Origin: Hyphococcus aureus
GTDB lineage: Bacteria > Pseudomonadota > Alphaproteobacteria > Caulobacterales > Parvularculaceae
Direction: 5' to 3'
Length of the DNA: 64,000 bases
NCBI RefSeq assembly: GCF_042643165.1
Contig: NZ_JBHRSH010000002.1
Coordinates: 558,001-622,000, forward strand
The translations under genes were made by a program, and so were the position numbers. The notes beneath the pieces are model-generated. The model did not search any database, was not told the DNA's origin, and saw only the letters and a program-made list of their open reading frames with translations. Below, in pieces: positions 16,256-23,946 of the stretch; within the stretch, counting starts at the first letter, position 1; the number at the start of each line of letters is the position of its first letter.

Positions 16256-17194
16256 CTATTCCGCAGGCTGGACAGCCTTGTCCATTTCGGACGGTTCGTG
16301 AGCCGGTGCGTCACCATGAACGCGCGTCCACCGCTCCTTGATCATTTTTGACGTGAGGCGCGATCCGTCAGGCGACCATCCCGGCGGACCGAATGTATAG
16401 CCGGCGACTTCCTTCAGGGACTTCGCTTTGGAGACGTCCTTGGCGATGCCGATCCATTCATGAAAGGAGATCACCAGCGGATTGTAGGTTCCAAGATTCT
16501 TGATGATGCCGTAGCGCGGCTTTTCCGCATCGTCTTCAGGGATGAAGGTTCCAAACATCCGGTCCCAGATGATCAGGATGCCGGCGTAATTGGCGTCGAG
16601 ATATTTCGGATTGGTGGCGTGATGCACCCGGTGATGACTCGGCGTATTGAAAACCCATTCGAAGGGACCCATGCGTCCGATCAGCTCCGTGTGAATCCAG
16701 AACTGATAAAGAAGACTGATTGCGCCGGCAAAGGCGACCATCGCCGGGTGAAAGCCAATAAACACCAGCGGCGTTTTGAAGAGAAGCGATCCCAGAATAT
16801 TGCCGGTCCAGGTTTGGCGCAGCGCCGTCGTCAGATTGTAATGCTGTGACGAGTGATGGATCACATGGCTAGCCCAGAACCAGCGCCGCTCATGGCTGAT
16901 CCGGTGCCACCAGTAATAACGAAAATCATCCAGCGTCACGCAGAGGATCACCGCCCACCAGGTGTTCGGAATCGTCGTGAGCCGAAATTCATAGGCGGCG
17001 ACGAATACGGCGCCGATGACGAACACCCCGCCAAAAAGCGGTGCGATCTGGCTGCCGAACCCCATCATCAAGCTCGCAGCCGAATCCTTCGCCTCGTAGC
17101 GGCCACGCTTCATGAGCTTCGCTGCAACGATCTCAAGCAGGACGAGGACGAGAAACGCGGGAACCGCGTAGGCGATGATATCCGGAAACTCCAT
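16256..17194 (-). CDS. Sterol desaturase / fatty acid hydroxylase superfamily protein
   Basis: A 312-residue integral membrane di-iron enzyme with several transmembrane segments (for example IIAYAVPAFLVLVLLEIVAA at the N-terminus). The histidine boxes are clear: WHRISHERRWFW, SHVIHHSSQHYN and HRVHHATNPKYLD. Members hydroxylate or desaturate sterols, fatty acids, carotenoids or alkylglycerols; the actual lipid is unknown. It is the last of three genes on this strand (72 aa, 134 aa, then this one) starting downstream of a perfect FNR box, which suggests oxygen-dependent control of an oxygen-using membrane enzyme. Confidence 0.9.
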   Translation of the reverse strand: MEFPDIIAYAVPAFLVLVLLEIVAAKLMKRGRYEAKDSAASLMMGFGSQIAPLFGGVFVIGAVFVAAYEFRLTTIPNTWWAVILCVTLDDFRYYWWHRISHERRWFWASHVIHHSSQHYNLTTALRQTWTGNILGSLLFKTPLVFIGFHPAMVAFAGAISLLYQFWIHTELIGRMGPFEWVFNTPSHHRVHHATNPKYLDANYAGILIIWDRMFGTFIPEDDAEKPRYGIIKNLGTYNPLVISFHEWIGIAKDVSKAKSLKEVAGYTFGPPGWSPDGSRLTSKMIKERWTRVHGDAPAHEPSEMDKAVQPAE

Positions 17195-17199
17195 GCGCC

Positions 17200-17604
17200 C
17201 TATTTACCCTTGGCCGGGCTCAGTTTGCGAGCCCATTCTGCAGCGCCCTCCGCCGCGATCACGAGCTTTCGGGAGCCCGGATCATTGGGCAGGACGACCA
17301 GCGCCCCATCCGCCGCCTCAGCCCGCACAGCCGCCGCCGGAAAGCGCCGCGTGACAAGGTCGAGCCCCAGGCGGGACACGAGGGCGATGTCGCCGCTGTT
17401 TCCCTCGGCGATGGCGGCCCGCCCTTCCCGATCGATAAGCCATCGCAGGGGGCGAAAATCCGGCTCGTCAAAGGCAAGCCGCTCCGACGCTGTCTCCTCG
17501 GTCACCGCCGGCCCCGGCGCCCGAAAGAACACCCAGGCGACCGCCACCATGAAGACAATCGCCCCGAGCGAAACAAGACTGTCGATAAGAAGATTGCCCG
17601 TCAT
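17200..17604 (-). CDS. Hypothetical membrane-anchored protein
   Basis: A 134-residue protein with one N-terminal transmembrane helix (residues 5-28, LIDSLVSLGAIVFMVAVAWVFF) followed by a soluble, probably periplasmic domain of about 100 residues ending in ARKLSPAKGK. No motif is recognised. Its ATG overlaps the stop of the upstream 72-residue gene by four bases (ATGA), and its stop lies five bases before the hydroxylase start, so all three are probably one operon. Confidence 0.65.
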   Translation of the reverse strand: MTGNLLIDSLVSLGAIVFMVAVAWVFFRAPGPAVTEETASERLAFDEPDFRPLRWLIDREGRAAIAEGNSGDIALVSRLGLDLVTRRFPAAAVRAEAADGALVVLPNDPGSRKLVIAAEGAAEWARKLSPAKGK

Positions 17605-17819
17605 GGCTGGCTTTGCTCTTGGTGGCTTTCAATCGGCGCCGCTCCCATATGGTGAGCAGTATGATCGGCAAAATGAACGCCAAAGAAATAAGGCCAGATG
17701 AACAGCGCCAGAAGCCCCTTCCAAAAACCCAGCTTCAGGAAACCGATGGAAAAGAGCCAGCCGATAAACCAGATCATGCCCAGCCCTGAATGCTGCTCGA
17801 TTTTCACGGATCTATCCAT
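17601..17819 (-). CDS. Small hydrophobic membrane protein
   Basis: A 72-residue protein, the first gene of the three-gene hydroxylase operon. A hydrophobic core (GMIWFIGWLFSIGFLKLGFW then LLALFIWPYFFGVHFA) suggests two short membrane helices; the C-terminus has a His-rich stretch HFADHTAHHMG. Function unknown. The start lies about 60 bases from the centre of the FNR box at 17873-17886. The overlap with the next gene suggests translational coupling. Confidence 0.7.
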   Translation of the reverse strand: MDRSVKIEQHSGLGMIWFIGWLFSIGFLKLGFWKGLLALFIWPYFFGVHFADHTAHHMGAAPIESHQEQSQP

Positions 17820-17872
17820 TGTTAGCTCCCATCTGACACCGCACAGGCTAATTACAGCTTAGTGCATTTCGA

Positions 17873-17886
17873 TTGATATGAATCAA
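17873..17886. promoter_or_regulatory. Perfect FNR/Anr box
   Basis: TTGAT-ATGA-ATCAA matches the consensus TTGAT-N4-ATCAA at every fixed position and is extended to a 6-bp palindrome (GATTGA...TCAATC, 17871-17888). It lies in the only gap upstream of the 72-residue gene, at a distance that fits a class II activator or a repressor of a promoter starting near 17838. Confidence 0.7.
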
Positions 17887-17888
17887 TC

Positions 17889-18467
17889 TCACTCGCTGCA
17901 GGGAATGCGGGTTGCGGCGAGCTTGAACGTCTTAACCCATTCGCCATCCTCGCCCAGCGTATAAGCGATGCGCGCCCAATGGTCGGGGTCCGTGACCTCA
18001 AATTCAGCCCGGAAATCCGGCCGCTCGGGATAGACCTGCCACATGGTGAGGACGCCATCGATGACTTTGGCGCGAAGGTCCTGCACCTGATGCGCGCCGG
18101 TCGCGACCCACATCATGTCCCACTCCTCCGCTTCCGGATCATACATGCGCACATTGATGCCGCGCGGACTGTCGGCCTGCTGGGCCGGGTCAGGATGAAA
18201 CCACTCGTCGACGATCGCCATGCCGCCAAGGCCGTAATAGCCGTTCCAGCGGGCCGTGACGCCCGGCTGTGGCGGCGACCACTTGTCTCCCTGCCACGCA
18301 TGAAGCGTAATTTTGTAATCGCCGATCAGAAAGCCGAATTGCGAAAGCTCGGCAGGGGCGGACGCATGAGGCTCGCCATATTCACAGCGTTCCGGCGGCG
18401 CCACTTCCTGCGCCATTGCGCTTGACGTGACCAAGAGCGCTGCAAGTCTTGTCAAAACTTTCCGCAT
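17889..18467 (-). CDS. Exported DUF1579-like protein
   Basis: A 192-residue protein with a cleavable signal peptide (MRKVLTRLAALLVTSSAMAQ, cut after AMA). The mature part (FLIGDYKITLHAWQGDKW, then GGMAIVDEWFHPD and VRMYDPEAEEWDMMWVATG) looks like the lipocalin-like beta-barrel of the DUF1579 group. Role unknown. GGAGGAAACAG upstream supports the start. It shares its strand with the preceding hydrolase, 56 bases away; both are exported, so they may be co-expressed. Confidence 0.7.
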   Translation of the reverse strand: MRKVLTRLAALLVTSSAMAQEVAPPERCEYGEPHASAPAELSQFGFLIGDYKITLHAWQGDKWSPPQPGVTARWNGYYGLGGMAIVDEWFHPDPAQQADSPRGINVRMYDPEAEEWDMMWVATGAHQVQDLRAKVIDGVLTMWQVYPERPDFRAEFEVTDPDHWARIAYTLGEDGEWVKTFKLAATRIPCSE

Positions 18468-18523
18468 GCTGTTTCCTCCACCCCTCTGTTGCCGGTCGTC
18501 CCAACCGCGCCGGCGTTTTCATT

Positions 18524-19603
18524 TTATTCCGTTTTTTCCAGAAGCGCTTTCAGATAGGGCGCCCAGATTTTTGCAATCGTATGCGTGCCATGGCCGCGCG
18601 TTTCATCCGTAATCGGCAAGACAATGGCTTCGCCGTGCTGAACTTTCTCAATTTCCGTTTCGAGAATGTTGAGTTCCGGCGGGTTAATGAGGTCGTCTGC
18701 TGAATTGACGGCGACCAGCGGCGCCTTGATTTTTTTCAAGTGCGGCGCAGGGTTGTAGTTCCTCGATGCGTCAAATGCATAGATCGCATCATTGGGTTCG
18801 AGATAGGCGAGCATCCGCTCGACACCAGATTGAAGCAAGGCTTCCGAGGTTTCCCGCGTCGGCGCTTCTTTTTGCATCTGCAAAGGGCTCGATCCCATCA
18901 GCATGATCACATAGCTCGCCGCGGTCAGGCCCTCGACGGGCTTTTCATCATAGTCTCCGCCGTTCCATTCCGGATCGTCCATGATGGCGTCCATGAACAT
19001 CTTGCGCATCATCCGGTTGCGCCCCGCAATCTCGACAGGAAGGCTCGCCAGCGGCATCGCCGCATCCATGAAATCCGGATACATGTAGGCCCACACCCAT
19101 GTATGCATGCCGCCCATAGAGGTGCCCATGACGAGCCGCAAATGATCGACGCCCAACCCTTCGGTCAAAAGCGTGTGCTGGGCGCGAACCATGTCGTCAT
19201 AATCATATTTCGGAAAGTCCATCCCCATACCGTCGGAGGGCTTTGACGAGTCACCATGCCCAATCCCGTCCGGCAGGATGATAAAATACTTCTCTGCGTC
19301 GAGAAGACCGTCTTTCTTGAACAGATAGTCCGCAAAGGATGGCCGCAGGAGGCTGGCGCCGGAACCGGTTGTGCCATGCATAGCCAGCACAGCGTTTGTT
19401 GCGCGCCCCGACGCATCGCGGCGAAGGGTCCCTACCGTGCGGTAATGGATATTGAGATCCATGATCTCGCCAGATCCGAACGCAAAATCCTCGATCACAA
19501 AATCGCCTTCAACCGGCGCGGTATACACCTCTTGCGCAAGAGCGGCGGACAACGCCGAGAACACCATGACGATAGAGACAAAAATGAATGAACGAATATG
19601 CAT
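18524..19603 (-). CDS. Exported alpha/beta hydrolase, MetX-like (homoserine acyltransferase fold)
   Basis: A 359-residue protein with a signal peptide (hydrophobic stretch SFIFVSIVMVFSALSAALAQ). The fold is alpha/beta hydrolase: AVLAMHGTTGSG oxyanion strand, nucleophile elbow LVMGTSMGGMHTW, acid D in NSADDLINPPE, and His in ETRGHGTHTIA. Its overall layout is closest to homoserine O-acetyltransferases, but export to the periplasm argues against methionine synthesis; exported members are esterases or acyltransferases of unknown substrate. The start at 19603 has AGGAGGGCT upstream; the longer frame is not supported. Confidence 0.82.
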   Translation of the reverse strand: MHIRSFIFVSIVMVFSALSAALAQEVYTAPVEGDFVIEDFAFGSGEIMDLNIHYRTVGTLRRDASGRATNAVLAMHGTTGSGASLLRPSFADYLFKKDGLLDAEKYFIILPDGIGHGDSSKPSDGMGMDFPKYDYDDMVRAQHTLLTEGLGVDHLRLVMGTSMGGMHTWVWAYMYPDFMDAAMPLASLPVEIAGRNRMMRKMFMDAIMDDPEWNGGDYDEKPVEGLTAASYVIMLMGSSPLQMQKEAPTRETSEALLQSGVERMLAYLEPNDAIYAFDASRNYNPAPHLKKIKAPLVAVNSADDLINPPELNILETEIEKVQHGEAIVLPITDETRGHGTHTIAKIWAPYLKALLEKTE

Positions 19604-19673
19604 GAGCCCTCCTGTGCATAGGGGGAGCATAGCCCAGCCCGTGCTGATGGTCACGGTACAGGCCTGAAACGCA

Positions 19674-19703
19674 AAACGGCGCGCCCCGAAGAGCGCGCCG
19701 TTT
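19674..19703 (-). terminator. Intrinsic terminator of ndk
   Basis: An 11-bp perfect stem AAACGGCGCGC / GCGCGCCGTTT with an 8-base loop. On the minus strand it is followed by TTTTGCGTTTC, and it begins 24 bases after the ndk stop codon. Confidence 0.75.
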
Positions 19704-19726
19704 CTCAATTCCAGCTTTTAGGCGGC

Positions 19727-20149
19727 TTAGCCGACCAGTTCGTCTTTCGAGAAGAAGTACTCGATTTCCTGCGCGGCGGTATCCGGGCCGTCAGAGCCGT
19801 GAACGGAGTTTTCGCCGATGGAAAGCGCGAATTCCTTGCGGATCGTACCTTCAGCGGCTTCCGCCGGATTGGTGGCGCCCATGATTTCACGATTGCGCGC
19901 AATGGCGTTTTCGCCTTCGAGCACCTGTACGACCACCGGCTCTGACATCATAAACTCGACCAGCTCACCAAAGAACGGACGTTCTTTGTGCACGGCGTAA
20001 AACCCTTCCGCCTGGTCTTTGGACATGCGGATGCGCTTGGAAGCGACGACACGCAGGCCACCCTCTTCGAGCTTGGCGATGATCTTGCCGGTGATGTTCC
20101 GGCGCGTTGCGTCCGGCTTGATAATGGAGAAGGTGCGTTCAAGCGCCAT
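19727..20149 (-). CDS. ndk: Nucleoside diphosphate kinase
   Basis: A 140-residue enzyme that balances NTP and dNTP pools by ping-pong phosphate transfer. The catalytic histidine is in NSVHGSDGPDTAAQEI, the family signature. The N-terminus MALERTFSIIKPDATRRNIT and the RPFFGELVEFM segment are also diagnostic, and length is exact for bacterial Ndk. A terminator follows directly, so it is probably monocistronic. Confidence 0.98.
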   Translation of the reverse strand: MALERTFSIIKPDATRRNITGKIIAKLEEGGLRVVASKRIRMSKDQAEGFYAVHKERPFFGELVEFMMSEPVVVQVLEGENAIARNREIMGATNPAEAAEGTIRKEFALSIGENSVHGSDGPDTAAQEIEYFFSKDELVG

Positions 20150-20232
20150 GGGTCAGTCCTCAATTTGTTGTGGAAAATCCGATTTGGCGGGTTCCTAGCA
20201 ATGCTTTTGCACTGCGGCAAGCCTTAAACGAA

Positions 20233-20256
20233 AAGGGCGGCGCAATGGCCGCCCTT
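20233..20256 (-). terminator. Intrinsic terminator of the fatty acid oxidation operon
   Basis: AAGGGCGGC (20233-20241) and GCCGCCCTT (20248-20256) with a 6-base loop. On the minus strand the stem is followed by TTCGTTTAAGG (TTTTCGTTT including stem end). It lies about 30 bases past the stop of the 3-hydroxyacyl-CoA dehydrogenase gene. Confidence 0.75.
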
Positions 20257-20284
20257 CCCGCGAAATTAAAGCTTTTATGACGGC

Positions 20285-22492
20285 TTACGCCGCCTTGCCG
20301 TAAAGCTTGTCGCCCGATTTCGCCATGTCGCGGAATTTCTCCGGCGGGTTGAAGCGCGCACCATATTTCTGGGCGAGGCTTTCCGCTTTCCGGACGAAAC
20401 TGTCGACGCCGATGGTATCGATATGGCTCATGGGACCGCCGGTCCAGGGCGCAAAGCCCCAGCCGAAAATGGCGCCGAGATCGGCGGATTGCGGATCATG
20501 CACGATACCTTCGGCGTAACACTGAGCGGCGGGAATAAGCTGAGCGTAAAGCAGGCGTTCTTTCGCCTCCTCAAGGCTTGGCTGTTCAGCCGCCGGAGGA
20601 CATATTTCCGAAAGCCCCTGCCACAGATGCTTCTTGCCGCCTTCGGGATATTCATAGAATCCGCCGCCTGATTTGCGGCCCTTGCGGCCGAGGTCTTCGA
20701 CGAATTTGACCAGGAGCTGATAGACGGGATCGCCCGACGCATCCTGACCCGTTTCTTTCGCTGTGGCGCGCGCGATACGCAAGCCAAGCTCCTGAGACGT
20801 TTCATCGGTCAGCGCCAGCGGCCCTACAGGCATGCCGAGAGATTTGGCGGCGTTCTCAATGAGCGCCGGCTTCACACCTTCGGCGACCATGCGCATGGCC
20901 TCATTCAGATAAGGCGGAACAACGCGGTTGGTGTAGAAGCCGCGAGTATCCTTCACGACAATCGGCGTTTTCTTGATCATGCGCACATAATCGAGCGCTG
21001 TCGCCAGTGATTTATCGCCGGACTTTTCGCCCGGAATAATTTCGACGAGCGGCATTTTGTCGACCGGCGAGAAGAAGTGGATGCCGATGAACTGATCGGG
21101 ACGCTCGGAGTTTTTCGCAAGACCCGTGATCGGCAGGGTCGAGGTGTTGGAAGCGAAAATCACATCCTTGCCGATAACCGCTTCGGTTTTCTGGATGACG
21201 TCTTTTTTCACATCCGGGTCCTCGAACACCGCCTCAATGATCAGATCGACATCCTTGAGATCGTTGTAATCCGTTGTCGGGGTGATGCGGGCGAGGAGTT
21301 CGTCGCCTTTTTCTTTCGTAACTTTGCCGCGCGAGACGCCTTTTTCGACGATCTTTTCTGAGTAGCCCTTACCTTTCTGGGCATATTCCAGATCGCGATC
21401 CAGCAGCACGACTTGCGCGCCGCCTTTCGCCGTCACATAGGCGATGCCTGCGCCCATCATGCCTGCGCCGAGGACGCCGACTTTCTTCAGCTCCGACGGC
21501 GGCACGTCTTTCGGACGTTGTTCGCCTTTTTCCGCCGCCTGTTTGTTAATGAACAGGGTGCGGATCATGTTGCGCGTCTGCGCCGACGACAGAAGCTTCA
21601 GGAAATATTTCGACTCAATCCGGATCGCCGTGTCCATGGGCACGATCGAACCTTCATAGAGGCATGAAAGGATATACTGGATCGCCGGATAATTGTGGTT
21701 GGTCTCTTTCTGCGCCATGGCGTTGGCGCCGATGAAGAACTGCACCGCGCGCGGGTCCATGGCGCCGCCGCCGCCCGGAAACTTGAAGCCTTTCTTGTCC
21801 CAGGGTTGCGCGACTTTGGGATTGGCTTTGACCCATTCTTTCGCCTTCGCGACGACCTGATCGGCGGGAACGACTTCCTGCACGATGCCTTGCGCTTTCG
21901 CGGTGGCCGGATCGATGGGCTTGCCTTGCGTCGCCATCATTGCGGCGTTCTGAAGACCGGCGAGACGCGGCAGACGCTGCGTGCCCCCGGCTCCGGGGAG
22001 AAGACCAACCTGCACTTCAGGCACGCCAAGCTGAATTTTCGGATTATCCGCGACCACGCGATGATGACAGGCGAGAACGATCTCAAGCCCACCGCCAAGC
22101 GCAAGGCCGTTAACCGCCGCCGCAACCGGCTTGGCGAAAGCCTCACCCTTTTGCAGCGCTTTCACCGGCTTACCGCCAGTCTCCAGCTTGCGGAAAACGC
22201 TGTTCAGGTGAAACGCACTTTCAAACTGTTCTTTCTTCGAAGCAGATGCGCCACCGCCGACACCGCCGCCGCCAAGCATGTTGAGATCGGCGCCCGCCAG
22301 AAAGCCCGATGGCTTGCCTGACGTAATCACTGCGCCTTTGACATTCTCATCAGCAAGAAACGCGTCCACCCAATTGGAAAAATCCTGCATCAAATCGGCG
22401 TCCCATACATTCATGGACTTGCCGGGGACATCAATCGTAACGAGCGCAATGCCGTCGCTGTCGACGTCAACTTTCAGTGTTTTATAAGTCAT
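20285..22492 (-). CDS. fadJ: Bifunctional enoyl-CoA hydratase / 3-hydroxyacyl-CoA dehydrogenase
   Basis: A 735-residue fusion. Residues 1-300 form a crotonase domain (oxyanion holes around SGFLAGADLNML and GLALGGGLEIVLACHHR). The Rossmann domain starts near residue 330 (VGVLGAGMMGAGIAYVTA) and contains GIHFFSPVDKMPLVEII. C-terminal 3HCDH helical domains follow. It carries out the second and third steps of fatty acid beta-oxidation. The layout fits either FadB or FadJ; I use fadJ because of the length, but the choice is not firm. It follows the thiolase gene by 23 bases in the same operon and ends at a clear terminator. Confidence 0.93.
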   Translation of the reverse strand: MTYKTLKVDVDSDGIALVTIDVPGKSMNVWDADLMQDFSNWVDAFLADENVKGAVITSGKPSGFLAGADLNMLGGGGVGGGASASKKEQFESAFHLNSVFRKLETGGKPVKALQKGEAFAKPVAAAVNGLALGGGLEIVLACHHRVVADNPKIQLGVPEVQVGLLPGAGGTQRLPRLAGLQNAAMMATQGKPIDPATAKAQGIVQEVVPADQVVAKAKEWVKANPKVAQPWDKKGFKFPGGGGAMDPRAVQFFIGANAMAQKETNHNYPAIQYILSCLYEGSIVPMDTAIRIESKYFLKLLSSAQTRNMIRTLFINKQAAEKGEQRPKDVPPSELKKVGVLGAGMMGAGIAYVTAKGGAQVVLLDRDLEYAQKGKGYSEKIVEKGVSRGKVTKEKGDELLARITPTTDYNDLKDVDLIIEAVFEDPDVKKDVIQKTEAVIGKDVIFASNTSTLPITGLAKNSERPDQFIGIHFFSPVDKMPLVEIIPGEKSGDKSLATALDYVRMIKKTPIVVKDTRGFYTNRVVPPYLNEAMRMVAEGVKPALIENAAKSLGMPVGPLALTDETSQELGLRIARATAKETGQDASGDPVYQLLVKFVEDLGRKGRKSGGGFYEYPEGGKKHLWQGLSEICPPAAEQPSLEEAKERLLYAQLIPAAQCYAEGIVHDPQSADLGAIFGWGFAPWTGGPMSHIDTIGVDSFVRKAESLAQKYGARFNPPEKFRDMAKSGDKLYGKAA

Positions 22493-22515
22493 GTTTTTCT
22501 ACCCGTCCGAAATGT

Positions 22516-23727
22516 TTAATTCACGCGCTCAATAATCGTCGCAGTGCCCATGCCCGCGCCAATGCACAGCGTAATCAGCGCTGTTTCCTTGCCTGAGCGT
22601 TCAAGCTCGTCGACCATGGTGCCCATGATCATCGCGCCGGTGGCGCCGAGCGGATGGCCCATGGCGATGGCACCGCCATTCACATTGATGTCGGAATGAT
22701 CGATATCTAGCGCCTGCATGAAGCGCAGAACGACCGACGCGAAAGCCTCGTTGAGCTCCCAAAGGTCAATGTCTTTCTTGTCCATCCCGGCGCGTTTGAG
22801 GGCTTTCGCCGCTGCGAATTCCGGCCCCGTCAGCATGATGGTCGGTTCAGAGCCGATGGACGCCATGGACCTGATCCGCGCGCGCGGCTTGATGCCCAGT
22901 TTCTTGCCGATCTCTTCATTGCCGATCAGCACCGCCGCGGCGCCGTCAACGATCCCTGAGGAGTTGCCGGCGTGATGGACGTGGTTGATCTTTTCGAACT
23001 CGGCGTATTTTTGCAGCGCCACCGCATCAAAGCCAGGGAACTCTCCGAGCATGGCGAAAGCCGGGTTGAGCGCGCCCAGGGACTGCATGTCAGTATTGGC
23101 GCGCACCGTTTCGTCATGATCGAGGAGAACGTCGCCAATGACGTCCTTCACTGGCATGATTGATTTCGCGAAACGCTTTTCTTTCCAGCTTTGCGCCGCG
23201 CGTTTCTGACTTTCGACAGCATAGGCGTCCACGTCATCCCGGGAAAACCCGTATTTGGTGGCGATGAGGTCAGCGGAAATGCCCTGCGGCACGAAATAGG
23301 TTCTGAAGGCCGTGGTCGGGTCAGTCGGCCAGGCGCCGCCGTCGGATCCCATGGGAACCCGGCTCATCGATTCAACGCCGCCGCCAATCGTCAGGTCAGC
23401 CTCGCCAGCCTTCACTTTGGCGGCTGCGATATTGATCGCCTCAAGACCGGAGGCGCAGAACCGGTTCACCTGAATGCCGGACGTCGTCTCCGGGTAGCCG
23501 GCATTGAGGATCGCTGTGCGGGTGACAACCGCGCCCTGCTCGCCGACCGGGGAGACGCAGCCAAAGGCCACATCCTCGATTTCTGCGGCGTCGATCTCGC
23601 TGCGGTCACGAATGGCTTGCAGCACCTGCGTCGCGAGACCGACCGGAGTCACCTCGTGGAGGGAGCCGTCAGCCTTGCCTTTGCCGCGCGGAGTGCGGAC
23701 TGCGTCATAAATATAAGCTTCCGTCAT
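22516..23727 (-). CDS. Acetyl-CoA acetyltransferase (thiolase)
   Basis: A 403-residue thiolase, last enzyme of beta-oxidation. The acylated cysteine is in VNRFCASGLEAINIAAAKV, the catalytic His in GGAIAMGHPLGATGA and the second Cys in LCIGAGMGTA. The start at 23727 (MTEAYIYDAVRTPRGKGK) is typical and AAGGA lies upstream. It forms a two-gene operon with the downstream multifunctional hydratase/dehydrogenase, the alpha and beta parts of a trifunctional complex. The promoter must lie in the 219-base interval shared with divergent putA. Confidence 0.95.
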   Translation of the reverse strand: MTEAYIYDAVRTPRGKGKADGSLHEVTPVGLATQVLQAIRDRSEIDAAEIEDVAFGCVSPVGEQGAVVTRTAILNAGYPETTSGIQVNRFCASGLEAINIAAAKVKAGEADLTIGGGVESMSRVPMGSDGGAWPTDPTTAFRTYFVPQGISADLIATKYGFSRDDVDAYAVESQKRAAQSWKEKRFAKSIMPVKDVIGDVLLDHDETVRANTDMQSLGALNPAFAMLGEFPGFDAVALQKYAEFEKINHVHHAGNSSGIVDGAAAVLIGNEEIGKKLGIKPRARIRSMASIGSEPTIMLTGPEFAAAKALKRAGMDKKDIDLWELNEAFASVVLRFMQALDIDHSDINVNGGAIAMGHPLGATGAMIMGTMVDELERSGKETALITLCIGAGMGTATIIERVN

Positions 23728-23946
23728 GGGGAGCGTCCTTTCGGCCTTCGGGCCTTCGCAAAGTAAAACTCTTCTGAAGCGCTGGGGATGCGCTCTCGTT
23801 CTTCCAGGCCAGTAGTTAGAACCCGAGCGGTCGCGAGGCAATGGCCCGATGCAGCGAGCGCCCCCTACCCGAATGTGCTAATTCCCAACCCGCCCAGTAT
23901 GCGCTAAGCCCGCCAAAACGCCGTAGAATCGGACATCGGAACGCCA

